Assembly: GCF_007680605.1 (NCBI RefSeq)
Contig: NZ_VEIO01000001.1
Location: 2,733,276-2,797,275, forward strand
DNA: 64,000 bases
Source of the DNA: Paenibacillus xylanexedens
GTDB taxonomy: Bacteria > Bacillota > Bacilli > Paenibacillales > Paenibacillaceae
Direction of reading: 5' to 3'
Shown: positions 54,831 through 63,910 of the stretch, in pieces
Layout: every line of letters starts with the position of its first letter
Position numbering within the stretch: position 1 is the stretch's first letter
Made by a program: the position numbers and the translations under genes
Notes under the pieces: model-generated
Databases searched by the model: none
What the model saw: only the letters and a program-made list of their open reading frames with translations
Told to the model about the DNA's origin: nothing

Positions 54831-56165
54831 TTATAACAAGTCTGCCGCAAGCTGTGCCAGCTTGGAACGTTCTCCTTTTTCAAGCATAATGTGCCCACTG
54901 ATTCCCTCTTGTTTGAAACGCTCGACAATGTAGGTCAATCCGTTGCTTGCGGAATCCAGGTAAGGGTGGTCAATCTGCTCAGGGTCACCCATCAAAATAA
55001 TCTTACTACCTTCCCCCACCCGGGATACGATTGTTTTTACTTCATGCCGAGACAAGTTCTGAGCTTCATCAATAATGATGAATTGCCCGGGAATCGATCT
55101 TCCGCGGATATACGTCAGTGCTTCAACTTGGATACTGCCGAGACCCATCAGTATTTTATCTATATCTCCGGCCTTTTTCGTATCAAATAAAAATTCAAGA
55201 TTATCATAGATCGGTTGCATCCACGGACGAAGCTTCTCTTCCTTCTCCCCTGGCAAATACCCGATGTCCTTACCCATCGGTACGACGGGACGCGCGATCA
55301 GCAGCTTTTTGTATTTGTGATCATCCTCTACCTTCAGCAATCCTGCTGCCAAGGCGAGCAGTGTTTTACCTGTACCTGCTTTGCCGGTTATCGTCACAAG
55401 CGGAATATCGTCGTTCAACAGAAGCTCCAATGCCATCCGTTGTTGTGCATTTCGGGCGCTAATCCCCCAGACATTATCATTGCTGAGGAACAATGGCTCC
55501 AGTTTTGTACCTTCGGTATTCACTTTAAGCAAAGCGGATTTGTTCGTACCCATCTCATCCTTCAAAATGACAAATTCATTCGGATAGAGAGAATAGGACA
55601 GTTGTAATGGTTTGATCGGCAAGAAACGATATGTGTAAAACTCATCAATGACAGACGGGTGAACTTTCAGCGCTGTATATCCAGGGTACAACTCGCTAAG
55701 TCCGGCAGTCCGATCCGATAAGTAATCCTGTGTGTTCAGTCCAAGTACGTCCGCCTTGATCCGTACCAGAACGTCTTTACTGACAAGAACAACTTGTCGC
55801 TCCACCACTTCTTTTTCATTCTCTTCAATCTGATAATTCAGCGCGACGGCCAAGATTCGATTGTCATTGGACACTTCCCCGAACATTTCCTGAACTCTCA
55901 CAAAACTGCGGTGATTAAGCTCAACTTTTAGATTGCCTCCATTCGCAAGAGGTACGCCACTGTGCAAGTGACCCAGTTCCCTGAGTCCATCCAGCAGTCT
56001 GGACACATTGCGTGCGTTGCGGCCGATCTCATCGGCATTTCTTTTTTTGGAGTCAATCTCCTCCAGTACAACCGCGGGAATGATTACCTCATGTTCTTCA
56101 AAGGCAAATATGGCATTGGGGTCATGCAGAAGCACGTTGGTATCCAATACAAAAATCTTTTTCAT
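54831..56165 (-). CDS. ylaK: PIN domain plus PhoH-type ATPase (YlaK-like)
   Basis: A 444-residue two-domain protein. The N-terminal PIN ribonuclease fold has 'FVLDTNVLLHDPNAIFAFEEHEV' and acidic residues ('EEIDSKK', 'SNDNRILAVAL') for metals; the C-terminal PhoH ATPase has Walker A 'ITGKAGTGKTLLALAAG' and Walker B 'FIIIDEAQNLSRHEVK'. PhoH2-type proteins are RNA helicase/RNases in other bacteria; the target here is unknown. Divergent from the ylaJ-type lipoprotein gene, as in the ylaJ-ylaK neighbourhood of B. subtilis. ATG 56165. Confidence 0.9.
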   Translation of the reverse strand: MKKIFVLDTNVLLHDPNAIFAFEEHEVIIPAVVLEEIDSKKRNADEIGRNARNVSRLLDGLRELGHLHSGVPLANGGNLKVELNHRSFVRVQEMFGEVSNDNRILAVALNYQIEENEKEVVERQVVLVSKDVLVRIKADVLGLNTQDYLSDRTAGLSELYPGYTALKVHPSVIDEFYTYRFLPIKPLQLSYSLYPNEFVILKDEMGTNKSALLKVNTEGTKLEPLFLSNDNVWGISARNAQQRMALELLLNDDIPLVTITGKAGTGKTLLALAAGLLKVEDDHKYKKLLIARPVVPMGKDIGYLPGEKEEKLRPWMQPIYDNLEFLFDTKKAGDIDKILMGLGSIQVEALTYIRGRSIPGQFIIIDEAQNLSRHEVKTIVSRVGEGSKIILMGDPEQIDHPYLDSASNGLTYIVERFKQEGISGHIMLEKGERSKLAQLAADLL

Positions 56166-56214
56166 TCAATCCCCTCCAAAGCGGCGTCGTTAAAGGCATG
56201 GGCTGGAACGTGTT

Positions 56215-56268
56215 CTCGGGAATGACGAAGTTGCTCTTACGAGCCTTCCGTTTCCCCTCATTCCCGAG
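56215..56268. repeat. Inverted repeat between ylaK and ylaJ
   Basis: Perfect 11-bp arms CTCGGGAATGA (56215-56225) and TCATTCCCGAG (56258-56268), with inner GAAG..CTTC and CTC..GAG pairing. It has no T-tract. It lies in the divergent promoter region 50 nt upstream of the ylaK start, so it could form an RNA hairpin in either 5' leader or act as an operator. Confidence 0.7.
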
Positions 56269-56392
56269 TTCATCTTGATCATGTGATCTTCAGCAGCGGC
56301 ATGGACAATCATGCTCCCATACATAAATGTATTCGACTAGGGCAAAATAATTGTCAACCATTCTGAAAAACTCCAAGAAAGGATGAACATTT

Positions 56393-57049
56393 ATGAAAAT
56401 GGGGATATGCACGCTGCTTTTAATCTTTATACTTACCGGCTGTAATGCTTCTACACGTAACGCTTCACAGGAACCACACGAGATGCATCCAAGAAGTTAC
56501 GGAGGAAACATAACAACCCAGCAAGAAGACCGAATGAATCCTTCACGCTTAGACCACTTCAACGAAAATACGGGCGAGGTACATGATCTCAATGTTGCCG
56601 ACGATACAGAAATGGGTCGAATGACAAATAAAAAACGAGTGAGTCACCTCAAAGCACTTGCCAAGCAAGTCGAGGGTGTGCAAGATGCTAACTGCGTTAT
56701 TCTTGGCAACACAGCGGTTGTCGGCATTGATGTCGATGGTGATCTTGAACGGGCACGCGTTGGCACCATTAAATATGCCGTTGCAGAAGCTTTGCGCAAA
56801 GATCCGGAAGGTGTGGATTCCATCGTAACCGCTGATGCTGATGTCACGGAGCGTATCAAAGAAATTGGTGAGCATATTCGTAAAGGCCATCCCATTTCCG
56901 GTTTCGCTTCGGAACTAGCCGACATGGTGGGCCGTATCATTCCGCAGCTTCCGAAAGACGTCAAAGTTCGTCAAAACCCGGATGAACCTGCCCAGGATCA
57001 GTACATGCAGCAACACACATCGGAAAAAAGACAACAAAAAGCCCAGTGA
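56393..57049 (+). CDS. ylaJ: YhcN/YlaJ-family sporulation lipoprotein
   Basis: A 218-residue lipoprotein: the signal ends in lipobox 'LTGC' (Cys17). The YhcN/YlaJ domain follows ('LKALAKQVEGVQDANCVILGNTAVVGIDVDGDLERARVGTIKYAVAEAL' region). Related proteins are in the spore inner membrane or forespore and affect germination. ATG 56393 with AAAGGA upstream. Convergent with the pyridoxamine-oxidase-like gene, sharing a bidirectional terminator that overlaps both 3' ends. Confidence 0.9.
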   Translation: MKMGICTLLLIFILTGCNASTRNASQEPHEMHPRSYGGNITTQQEDRMNPSRLDHFNENTGEVHDLNVADDTEMGRMTNKKRVSHLKALAKQVEGVQDANCVILGNTAVVGIDVDGDLERARVGTIKYAVAEALRKDPEGVDSIVTADADVTERIKEIGEHIRKGHPISGFASELADMVGRIIPQLPKDVKVRQNPDEPAQDQYMQQHTSEKRQQKAQ

Positions 57050-57068
57050 TCTCTCACTAGGCTTTTTT
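57036..57068. terminator. Bidirectional terminator between ylaJ and ylaL
   Basis: AAAAAGCCCAGTGA pairs with TCACTAGGCTTTTTT around TCTC. It overlaps the last codons of both convergent genes. Confidence 0.8.
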
Positions 57069-57509
57069 CATGGCCGCAAAGACTTGCTCATCAAGCTTCT
57101 CCGCAGCACGCTGGTCGTATATTTTGACAAATTGAGGCACAGAGGACAGTTGAGCGCCGTAGAACAGGGCATTCCTCACCGCTTCAATCCGAATGTCGAA
57201 ACAGCACATATTAAAGGGTACGTCCTGCAATGGATCTTGTCGCACGGAAGCACGTCCATTGACTGCATACACCATCTCTTCACCAAAAACAGTAATCGTA
57301 ATCAGCGGATTGTGTATCATGTTATTTACAAGACGTGAACGATGATCAATCGCCAAACGAAAAGTTGATGCATTTTCAGCATAAATCCAGGAGATTGCTG
57401 TAGAAGTCGGACCTCCAGATTCCACATCCACGGTGTTAAGAAGCACAAAGGTCTCATCTTTAAATTGCTGTAAAAGAGAATCTGTTAACTGTGTGACGGC
57501 TTCGGACAT
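57057..57509 (-). CDS. ylaL: Pyridoxamine 5'-phosphate oxidase-like flavin protein (YlaL-like)
   Basis: A 150-residue split-barrel protein with the pattern 'FVLLNTVDVESGGPTSTAISWIYAENASTFRLAIDHRSRLVNNM', typical of the pyridoxamine 5'-phosphate oxidase superfamily. Whether it binds FMN, F420 or another cofactor cannot be told. ATG 57509. Neighbourhood with ylaJ/ylaK supports the ylaL name. Confidence 0.75.
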   Translation of the reverse strand: MSEAVTQLTDSLLQQFKDETFVLLNTVDVESGGPTSTAISWIYAENASTFRLAIDHRSRLVNNMIHNPLITITVFGEEMVYAVNGRASVRQDPLQDVPFNMCCFDIRIEAVRNALFYGAQLSSVPQFVKIYDQRAAEKLDEQVFAAMKKA

Positions 57510-57604
57510 TCAACCAGCCCCCTAACCTTCTTTATGCCATTCTCATCTTGGTTGATATTATTATAACACACCGCGAACCGAGCTTCCAATCCCCAAAACG
57601 TGAG

Positions 57605-58663
57605 CTATTCTTTCGGAGATGACGCCGTCACTTTACCTGAAAGTGTATCTTGCAGGGCCTGTTTGGCATTGGCCAATTCTGTATCATTAATATATACATA
57701 AGGGCTTCTCCACTCCCCCGTAACTGGAGTAAAGTGTACATCTGCGGTGGAAATATTCCAGTAGGTCGCTATAAAGTTTTTCATTTGTTCGGATTCCACA
57801 TCCGTAGTCATGTTTTGATCTACCGCACTAATCACTTTGCCTATCTTGGTAATTCCCCCAAGCGATTTCATCTGATCCAGCATGGCATTCATTACTTGGC
57901 TCTGGCGTTTATTGCGATCAAAATCATTGGACTCCGCCGTCTTTGGCTTACAGTTGGACTTACGATAGCGAACAAAATCAAGTGCTTCTTTTCCGTCCAA
58001 GTGCTGAGCTCCTGCCTTCAGATTAATATCTGTATTGTCAGCCGTATCTCGGTAACACATGTTTTTATCCACCGTAACGTCTACTCCACCGACAGCGTTT
58101 ATCGCGTCACGGAAAGCCTGAAAATTCAGAACCGTTGTATAGTTAATATCTACGCCTAGGTACTTACCCATCATTTCTTTCATCTGATCCTCTGCCTTTT
58201 TGCCAGAGGTCTTTTCTTGTGTTTTGAATCGTGGATAATAAGCGTTCAGTTTGTTCGACTTGTACCCATCGAGTTGGATACGCGTGTCACGCGGTAAAGA
58301 TACCACCGTGGCAGTCTTTGTATTCGGATTAAGTGCAGCAACCATCACAACATCTGATAAAAACGTACCTGTTTCGGGACGATTATCTGTACCAAGCAGC
58401 AACATCGTAAGTGGTTTGGTTGAAGCCGACATGCCTGGAGGAACGGGTTTATCTATTCCTGTATTCGCAACTTGGTTGTATAGCCAGTACACATATCCCC
58501 CACCGACCAGAATACCGATCACAAGCAGGCTGAGGAACACCCTGACGAATCCGCGCATACGTTTCTTCTTCGGCGCCTTCCCCTTACTGCTCTTGTTGCC
58601 TGAGTTACCGGATGCATTCGAAGGTTGTCTTCGTGGAGGCAATCCGTTTGAGTTTGAAGTCAT
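57605..58663 (-). CDS. LytR-CpsA-Psr (LCP) family cell-wall polymer ligase
   Basis: A 352-residue protein. A basic, Ser/Pro/Asn-rich cytoplasmic tail is followed by one membrane helix (~42-66, 'VFLSLLVIGILVGGGYVYWLYNQV') and an LCP domain with 'TMLLLGTDNRPETGTFLSDVVMVAALN', 'VSLPRDTRIQLDG' and 'GVDINYTTVLNFQAFRDAINAVGGVDV'. 'LDFVRYRKSN' and 'DFDRNKRQSQV' carry further catalytic Arg residues. These enzymes attach teichoic acid or other polymers to murein from lipid-linked precursors. ATG 58663. It could be linked functionally to the lipid-linked sugar cassette at 1634-5196 (speculative). Confidence 0.92.
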   Translation of the reverse strand: MTSNSNGLPPRRQPSNASGNSGNKSSKGKAPKKKRMRGFVRVFLSLLVIGILVGGGYVYWLYNQVANTGIDKPVPPGMSASTKPLTMLLLGTDNRPETGTFLSDVVMVAALNPNTKTATVVSLPRDTRIQLDGYKSNKLNAYYPRFKTQEKTSGKKAEDQMKEMMGKYLGVDINYTTVLNFQAFRDAINAVGGVDVTVDKNMCYRDTADNTDINLKAGAQHLDGKEALDFVRYRKSNCKPKTAESNDFDRNKRQSQVMNAMLDQMKSLGGITKIGKVISAVDQNMTTDVESEQMKNFIATYWNISTADVHFTPVTGEWRSPYVYINDTELANAKQALQDTLSGKVTASSPKE

Positions 58664-58701
58664 GTTCTCAACACCTTTATCACATCTGTTTGGTCTACAT
58701 A

Positions 58702-58739
58702 AAACACAACCGCTTTCCCAAGGGAAAACGGATGTGTTT
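58702..58739 (-). terminator. Hairpin between ylaH-like gene and LCP gene, probable terminator
   Basis: On the minus strand AAACACATCCGTTTTCCC pairs with GGGAAAGCGGTTGTGTTTT with one or two mismatches; a short T-tract follows. It lies 15 nt after the ylaH stop. Confidence 0.55.
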
Positions 58740-58753
58740 ATGCATAGACAGCA

Positions 58754-59050
58754 TTATGAGTTTCGAGCGGAAGCTTCCGCTTTTTTCTTTTGACGACCTT
58801 CAACGAAATAACGCACGCGCACTAACAGCATCAGACCTACGGCTACCAACAAACATTGAATGATGGGCAACTTGTCGATCTGAAAAATAAGAAGCATGAA
58901 CGTACCCATCGCCATCAAGATATACAACACAATTTCCTTACCGATTGGCAATTTCTGACGTACCCGAAAGACCTTGTTATACACGTAAGTAATCAGTACA
59001 AAGATGACGATATAGGCGATGATCGGGTGTGATGCAAACCATGCTTGCAT
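58754..59050 (-). CDS. ylaH: YlaH-like membrane protein
   Basis: A 98-residue protein with three hydrophobic segments ('AYIVIFVLITYVYNKVF', 'IVLYILMAMGTFMLLIF', 'IQCLLVAVGLMLLVRVRYF') and a Lys/Ala-rich tail. It matches the YlaH family by size, layout and location next to typA (ylaG). Unknown function. Confidence 0.75.
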   Translation of the reverse strand: MQAWFASHPIIAYIVIFVLITYVYNKVFRVRQKLPIGKEIVLYILMAMGTFMLLIFQIDKLPIIQCLLVAVGLMLLVRVRYFVEGRQKKKAEASARNS

Positions 59051-59151
59051 GTTAAGGCATCTCCTTTCATGATCATGCTGTATAAGTTAAGAAATTGATG
59101 GGACTATAGTGCACACATAAAAGCTGTTCGTCGCATGAGACCGTTCCGGTT

Positions 59152-59261
59152 CCGGATCGTTCTTTAGATCGCTGTTGTCCCCGAATTTCTGTGAACACTC
59201 TATCAAGTGTTGAAATTCGGGGACAAAGGCGAGCGCTTCGCTTCTGCAGAAACGATTCCGG
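59152..59261. repeat. Long imperfect palindrome between typA and ylaH
   Basis: A perfect 13-bp arm TGTCCCCGAATTT (59176-59188) is mirrored at 59212-59224, with inner AACACT/AGTGTT around CTATCA, and outer imperfect arms from CCGGA to TCCGG. It carries no T-tract. The structure suggests a dispersed palindromic element or structured RNA; the rest of the 59051-59356 gap holds no gene. Confidence 0.7.
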
Positions 59262-59356
59262 CCCCTCCACTACTTAAGCTGGAGAACATCACTTTTATAC
59301 TGGTGCATAAACGTCCCATCAAAACATAACTCATACTTCTTTTTTAGTAGTGGGTA

Positions 59357-61204
59357 TTACGCGTTATTTTGAGCCATTTTGCGTTGTTTTTCTGCACGCT
59401 CACGCTCGGATTTGTTCAAAAGCTTCTTACGAAGACGAATGGATTTCGGCGTGATTTCACAGTACTCATCATCGTTCAAATATTCAAGCGCTTGTTCCAA
59501 TGAGAAGATAATCGGAGTTTTAATTTTAACCGTATCATCTTTACCAGAAGAACGAACGTTAGTCAGTTGTTTTTCTTTACAGATGTTAACAACGATATCA
59601 TTGTCACGTGTATGCTCACCAACAATCATACCTTCGTAAATTTCTGTTCCTGGCTCAAGGAATAGTGTACCACGGTCCTCAACGCCGATCATTCCATAGA
59701 ACGTAGATGTGCCCGTTTCTGTTGAGATCAGAACACCTTGGTGACGTCCACCAACTTGACCGGATACCACTGGAGCGTAGCTGTCAAACGCATGGTTCAT
59801 TACGCCATAACCACGAGTCAATGTCAGGAAGTTGGTGCTGTATCCAATCAGACCACGTGCAGGAATCAGGAATTCCAGACGGACTTGACCAGTACCATTG
59901 TTGATCATGTTAACCATCTCTGCTTTGCGAGCGCCCAGGCTCTCCATTACAGAACCCATGCTTTCTTCAGGGATATCAATCAACAAGCGCTCAACTGGCT
60001 CCATTTTTTTACCATCAATTTCTTTGATAATAACTTCTGGTTTGGATACTTGAAGCTCATATCCTTCACGACGCATATTTTCAATCAGGATACCGAGGTG
60101 AAGCTCACCACGTCCGGAAACGATAAATGCATCCGGGCTCTCTGTTTCTTCAACACGAAGAGATACGTCAGTCTCCAATTCTTTCAACAAACGCTCGCGC
60201 AGTTTACGGGAAGTTACCCATTTACCTTCGCGGCCTGCGAATGGACTGTTGTTTACGAGGAATGTCATTTGCAGTGTTGGCTCGTCAATTTTCAGAACCG
60301 GCAAAGCTTCAGGTTTGTTCGGGTCAGCAATCGTTTCTCCGATGTTGATATCCTTAATACCCGCGATCGCAACGATGTCACCTGCGCCAGCTTCCTCTGT
60401 CTCCACACGTTTCAGACCTTGGAAACCAAACAGTTTCTCGATACGAGCTGTTTTGCTTTTGCCATCACGCATAATAACAGTAACGGATTGGCCTTGGCGG
60501 ATCACACCACGGTTTACACGACCGATAGCGATACGTCCGAGGTATTCATTGTAGTCCATCAGCGTAACGAGGAATTGCAGTGGCTCTTCAACGTTCTCTG
60601 TTGGATGAGGGATATGACTTACGATGGTATCGTAGATCGCCATCATATTGTCATCTTGTTTGGCAGGATCGTCTTCCATGCTGGATGTTCCGTTCAATGC
60701 GGAAGCATATACAACAGGGAATTCGAGTTGTTGATCGTTGGCACCCAGTTCGATGAACAGGTCAAGTACTTCATCAATAACCTCAGCCGGACGAGCCGCT
60801 GGACGGTCAATTTTGTTTACAATTACGATTGGAGTCAGGTTGTGCTCCAGTGCTTTACGAAGTACGAACTTCGTTTGTGGCATACAGCCCTCGTAAGCAT
60901 CAACAACGAGCAATACGCCGTCAACCATCTTCATAATACGTTCCACTTCACCACCGAAGTCGGCGTGTCCTGGTGTATCCACAATATTGATCAAGTAATC
61001 TTTATACGTTATAGCTGTGTTTTTAGCCAAAATCGTAATACCGCGTTCACGCTCCAAATCGTTGGAGTCCATTGCGCGCTCCTGTACAGTCTCGTGGTCA
61101 CGGAATGTACCGGATTGCTGGAGCAACTTGTCGACGAGTGTCGTTTTCCCGTGGTCGACGTGGGCAATAATCGCAATATTGCGAATGTGTTCTCTTGAAT
61201 GCAT
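59357..61204 (-). CDS. typA: Ribosome-associated GTPase TypA/BipA
   Basis: A 615-residue translational GTPase with G1 '[14 protein letters not shown]', G3 '[12 protein letters not shown]' and G4 'NKIDR', EF-G-like domains, and the C-terminal TypA domain ('[17 protein letters not shown]'). It assists ribosome assembly and stress adaptation. I chose ATG 61204 ([12 protein letters not shown] follows) over TTG 61234. A MITE-like element sits 42 bp upstream of the start and may supply or disrupt leader sequence. The C-terminus is Lys/Arg-rich. Confidence 0.95.
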   Translation of the reverse strand: MHSREHIRNIAIIAHVDHGKTTLVDKLLQQSGTFRDHETVQERAMDSNDLERERGITILAKNTAITYKDYLINIVDTPGHADFGGEVERIMKMVDGVLLVVDAYEGCMPQTKFVLRKALEHNLTPIVIVNKIDRPAARPAEVIDEVLDLFIELGANDQQLEFPVVYASALNGTSSMEDDPAKQDDNMMAIYDTIVSHIPHPTENVEEPLQFLVTLMDYNEYLGRIAIGRVNRGVIRQGQSVTVIMRDGKSKTARIEKLFGFQGLKRVETEEAGAGDIVAIAGIKDINIGETIADPNKPEALPVLKIDEPTLQMTFLVNNSPFAGREGKWVTSRKLRERLLKELETDVSLRVEETESPDAFIVSGRGELHLGILIENMRREGYELQVSKPEVIIKEIDGKKMEPVERLLIDIPEESMGSVMESLGARKAEMVNMINNGTGQVRLEFLIPARGLIGYSTNFLTLTRGYGVMNHAFDSYAPVVSGQVGGRHQGVLISTETGTSTFYGMIGVEDRGTLFLEPGTEIYEGMIVGEHTRDNDIVVNICKEKQLTNVRSSGKDDTVKIKTPIIFSLEQALEYLNDDEYCEITPKSIRLRKKLLNKSERERAEKQRKMAQNNA

Positions 61205-61245
61205 GGTTTGTATCCATATCCTTTCCAATTTCAATTCTTATCTAC

Positions 61246-61409
61246 TAGGGCGTGTCTTGAAACTGACTGAAGTGCATCTTTTACCGCCTTTTCGCCCCCT
61301 GCTGCGTCAATTTCCCTTGACGTGCCCCGGCACGGCTGTGGTAAACTTCCTGGCTTGGAACGAAAATTCAGCAAAATCTGCTTTCTTCAGCGTTTTCAGA
61401 CACGCCCTA
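61246..61409. mobile_element. MITE-like element, 164 bp, perfect 12-bp terminal inverted repeats
   Basis: TAGGGCGTGTCT at the left end and AGACACGCCCTA at the right end are exact inverted repeats that start and end with TA. The interior has no complete gene and contains secondary inverted stretches such as GTGCCCCGGCAC. The form is that of a TA-inserting, Tc1/IS630-type non-autonomous element. It lies between typA and the LiaI-like gene, in the typA leader region. No tnp is in the window. Confidence 0.65.
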
Positions 61410-61552
61410 AACTTCCCGCAAAATCGCAGGTTACTCACAAAATAAGCGTCGGTGATAACCCGACGCATGTCTATATCCCTTATATTATAGTTTATCATAG
61501 GTAAAAATCAAGATATTTCGCTCGAAACTCCATTGGTTAAGACCGGAGATGT

Positions 61553-62047
61553 TTACCAGCCCCTGCCTCGACCTATACTCCCTCGCCCGGCAAGCAACCA
61601 GACTCCACCCAAAATGAGCAGAACAGCGAGTACATAAATGATGCCTGTCTGTAGTAACGTAAACGCCAACAATACGATGGACACCGCCCCGATAATTAGG
61701 GCAGCAGGATAGACAAATTCGGGTCTTCGCCGCTCAACTGCACCATATCCAAGCAAACCGACAGCTATTCCAAGCAACAGGATTGGCCACAAATTTCTCA
61801 TTAGCCCGGCTCCCCATATGTTCGTTATGCTGAACAGTACACCATACACCGTGAGAACTCCTGCAGGCATTAACGACCATGACGGCGTAATTCGGGCATA
61901 AAACAATGCATAAAGAGCAATACCTGGCAGTAATAGCAACAGAGGCCAGAAATTTCGACCAATAAAACCAAACACTCCTAATTTACCAAGCAAAATGACA
62001 AGACCAGCAACTACAATAAATAATCCGATTGCTCTTTCATTCTTCAT
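61553..62047 (-). CDS. LiaI/LiaF-like transmembrane-region protein (DUF5668-like)
   Basis: A 164-residue protein with about six short hydrophobic segments ('AIGLFIVVAGLVILLGKLGVF', 'FWPLLLLLPGIALYALFY', 'NLWPILLLGIAVGLLGYG', 'IYVLAVLLILGGVWLLAG') and the paired 'FWPLLLL' / 'LWPILLL' motif typical of LiaI-LiaF-like regions. The C-terminus is Gly/Arg-rich. ATG 62047 has GAGGTG six bases upstream. No cell-envelope stress two-component genes are adjacent, so the function is open. Confidence 0.7.
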   Translation of the reverse strand: MKNERAIGLFIVVAGLVILLGKLGVFGFIGRNFWPLLLLLPGIALYALFYARITPSWSLMPAGVLTVYGVLFSITNIWGAGLMRNLWPILLLGIAVGLLGYGAVERRRPEFVYPAALIIGAVSIVLLAFTLLQTGIIYVLAVLLILGGVWLLAGRGSIGRGRGW

Positions 62048-62088
62048 TATAATCACCTCTTGTTTCATTAATTATGTAATTTCCTACT

Positions 62089-62105
62089 GTGCTGGCTCCC
62101 AGCAC
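62089..62105. other. Hairpin in the leader of the LiaI-like gene
   Basis: GTGCTGG pairs exactly with CCAGCAC around CTC, then a T-rich stretch on the plus strand. It lies 42 nt upstream of the LiaI-like start, in the 413-bp gap 62048-62461 that otherwise holds only the TerC terminator and no recognisable gene. Confidence 0.5.
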
Positions 62106-62392
62106 TTAACACATTTTTTTATTGCAAGGACAAGTTTAGACCCGATGTTTACAGTGTATATGATGTTTCCGCAAAAAACTATACTGATGTCGAAAATGAG
62201 TCGTCCTAACTCAAGTGAAAAGCCTCCAACCTTAATCTGTATTCCCCTTAGAGACACCATATATAATATCGGATAAACGTACGATACGAAGATTCTTTCC
62301 CTCCTTAATGCTTAATGCCTTATCCTTTACACCTTTACCGTTCAAATGCGAATAAACGCAGACTCTTCTTGGCGGAACGCCTCAGGCGTATT

Positions 62393-62426
62393 AAAAACAG
62401 AAAAGGTATCCCTTATGGGACACCTC
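62393..62426 (-). terminator. Rho-independent terminator of the minus-strand TerC gene
   Basis: On the minus strand AGGTGTCCC pairs with GGGATACCT (one G-U) around ATAA; a T-rich run follows. It begins 36 nt after the stop. Confidence 0.7.
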
Positions 62427-62461
62427 TCAAACAAAAAGTTTATTTCAACTCATGTTGACAT

Positions 62462-63121
62462 CTAAGCATTTCGGCGAACGAATCTATGTGCCCCTCCCGC
62501 CGCTATAACCAGACAAGCTAAAGCTGCTGGCAACATCGCATGAGCCTGTGTTGCCATTCCGCCCAGCCACTCCCCTAGCTTTGGGTCTCTCATCAACATT
62601 TCTCCTGCGGTAAACGCAAGTATTCCTGACCCCGCAAATACCAGAATCGGAAAGCGTTTGAGCAGTCCCACAATGATACCACTACCCCATACTACAATAG
62701 GAATACTAATAGCAATCCCGATAACAATTAGAGCCAGATCTCCATCCGCCAAAGCAGCTATCGCTAATACATTATCCAGACTCATCACAAAATCAGCAAC
62801 TAATATTGTCTGAATCGCTTTCCATGTTGTAGATGCATTACGGATATGTACTTCATCATCGTTTTGAAGCAACAACTTCAGCGCAATCCAGAACAATAAC
62901 AACCCGCCTGCCGCCTGAATAAAAGGAATCCCCAGCAGCAGTACAGCTGCGAAAGTAAGTACGCAACGTAGAAGTACTGCACCAAGTGCTCCCCACCATA
63001 CTGCTTTTTTACGTTGAGCCGGAGGTAAATCTTTACTCGCCATTGCAATGACAACCGCGTTATCCCCACTCAATACCAGATTGATCATTAATATTTGTGT
63101 TAACAGCCATAGAGTATCCAT
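62462..63121 (-). CDS. TerC-family integral membrane protein (YjbE-like)
   Basis: A 219-residue protein with seven hydrophobic segments and the two TerC motifs, 'VLSGDNAVVIAMASKDLP' and 'FVMSLDNVLAIAALADGD', whose acidic residues line the predicted metal path. Members export Mn2+ or affect metal loading of secreted proteins. ATG 63121. Divergent from a second TerC gene with a shared 75-bp promoter region. Confidence 0.88.
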   Translation of the reverse strand: MDTLWLLTQILMINLVLSGDNAVVIAMASKDLPPAQRKKAVWWGALGAVLLRCVLTFAAVLLLGIPFIQAAGGLLLFWIALKLLLQNDDEVHIRNASTTWKAIQTILVADFVMSLDNVLAIAALADGDLALIVIGIAISIPIVVWGSGIIVGLLKRFPILVFAGSGILAFTAGEMLMRDPKLGEWLGGMATQAHAMLPAALACLVIAAGGAHRFVRRNA

Positions 63122-63143
63122 CTCCTCATCCCCCCACTCTAAC

Positions 63144-63172
63144 TTGTATGTGAAAGATGTACATGCTATTCT
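63144..63172 (+). promoter_or_regulatory. Sigma-A-like promoter of the plus-strand TerC gene
   Basis: TTGTAT, 17-bp spacer, TATTCT, ending 36 nt before the ATG. No yybP-ykoY-type riboswitch fits in the short leader. Confidence 0.5.
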
Positions 63173-63208
63173 TAGAGTTTAAAGAATATATAAGGAGTGA
63201 CATATCAC

Positions 63209-63910
63209 ATGGAGCTATTTAGTCCAACATTCTGGCTGTCCTTGTTGAATGTTGTCTTTATTGATCTGATCCTGGCTGGTGATAATGCCATCGTCATTGG
63301 TCTTGCAGCCAGAAATCTCCATCCTTCCGTGCAAAAAAAGGCGATTCTGTTCGGCTCAGGCGGCGCACTTCTCATTCGGATTGTAGCCACCGTCGTTGTA
63401 TTATGGTTGCTCAAAGTGCCCTGGCTCCTACTCATTGGAGGCCTGCTCCTGGTCTGGATTGCCTATAAATTGCTGGCAGATCAGGGAGAGGAGCACAATG
63501 ACATTCAAGCCGATACTTCCCTCTGGGCCGCTGTTCGAACAATCGTGATTGCGGATGCAGCCATGGGACTAGACAATGTGATTGCCGTAGCGGGGGCTGC
63601 ACAACAACATCTGGTACTTGTTATCCTCGGATTGCTGATCAGTGTCCCGATTATCGTTTGGGGTAGTACCTTGTTCATCAAACTGATGAACCACTTTCCC
63701 TGGATTATCTATGTTGGCGCTATGGTACTAGGTTATACTGCTGCAAATATGATTACTGAAGAGAAACGGATTATGCCTTTTTTCACGGAGCATCCGGCAA
63801 TACGCATCCTGTTCATCGTTGTAGTGATTGGAGGTGTTGTTTTTCTTGGTTACCGTAAACGAGCTACAAGTAATAAAGCCCAAGCTAAACAGCAACGTTC
63901 CTATTCATAA
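63209..63910 (+). CDS. TerC-family integral membrane protein
   Basis: A 233-residue TerC protein: 'LILAGDNAIVIGLAARNLHP' and 'AAMGLDNVIAVAGAAQQHL' are the paired acidic motifs; about seven membrane helices. ATG 63209 with AGGAG eleven bases upstream; the GTG at 63197 is too close to that site. It is related to, but clearly different from, the divergent TerC gene, so the two are paralogues rather than a recent duplicate. The C-terminus is Lys/Gln-rich. Confidence 0.88.
   Translation: MELFSPTFWLSLLNVVFIDLILAGDNAIVIGLAARNLHPSVQKKAILFGSGGALLIRIVATVVVLWLLKVPWLLLIGGLLLVWIAYKLLADQGEEHNDIQADTSLWAAVRTIVIADAAMGLDNVIAVAGAAQQHLVLVILGLLISVPIIVWGSTLFIKLMNHFPWIIYVGAMVLGYTAANMITEEKRIMPFFTEHPAIRILFIVVVIGGVVFLGYRKRATSNKAQAKQQRSYS

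Noticed and set aside
59073..59270. Minus-strand 65-codon open frame between typA and ylaH
   Set aside because: It coincides with the long palindromic element and has no ribosome site.
59738..61198. A 486-codon open frame on the plus strand opposite typA
   Set aside because: It lies wholly inside typA on the other strand, lacks a ribosome site and has no recognisable protein pattern; it reflects codon bias of typA.
63122..63208. yybP-ykoY Mn2+ riboswitch before the TerC genes
   Set aside because: The region is only 87 bp, shared by two divergent genes, and shows none of the conserved loop elements.
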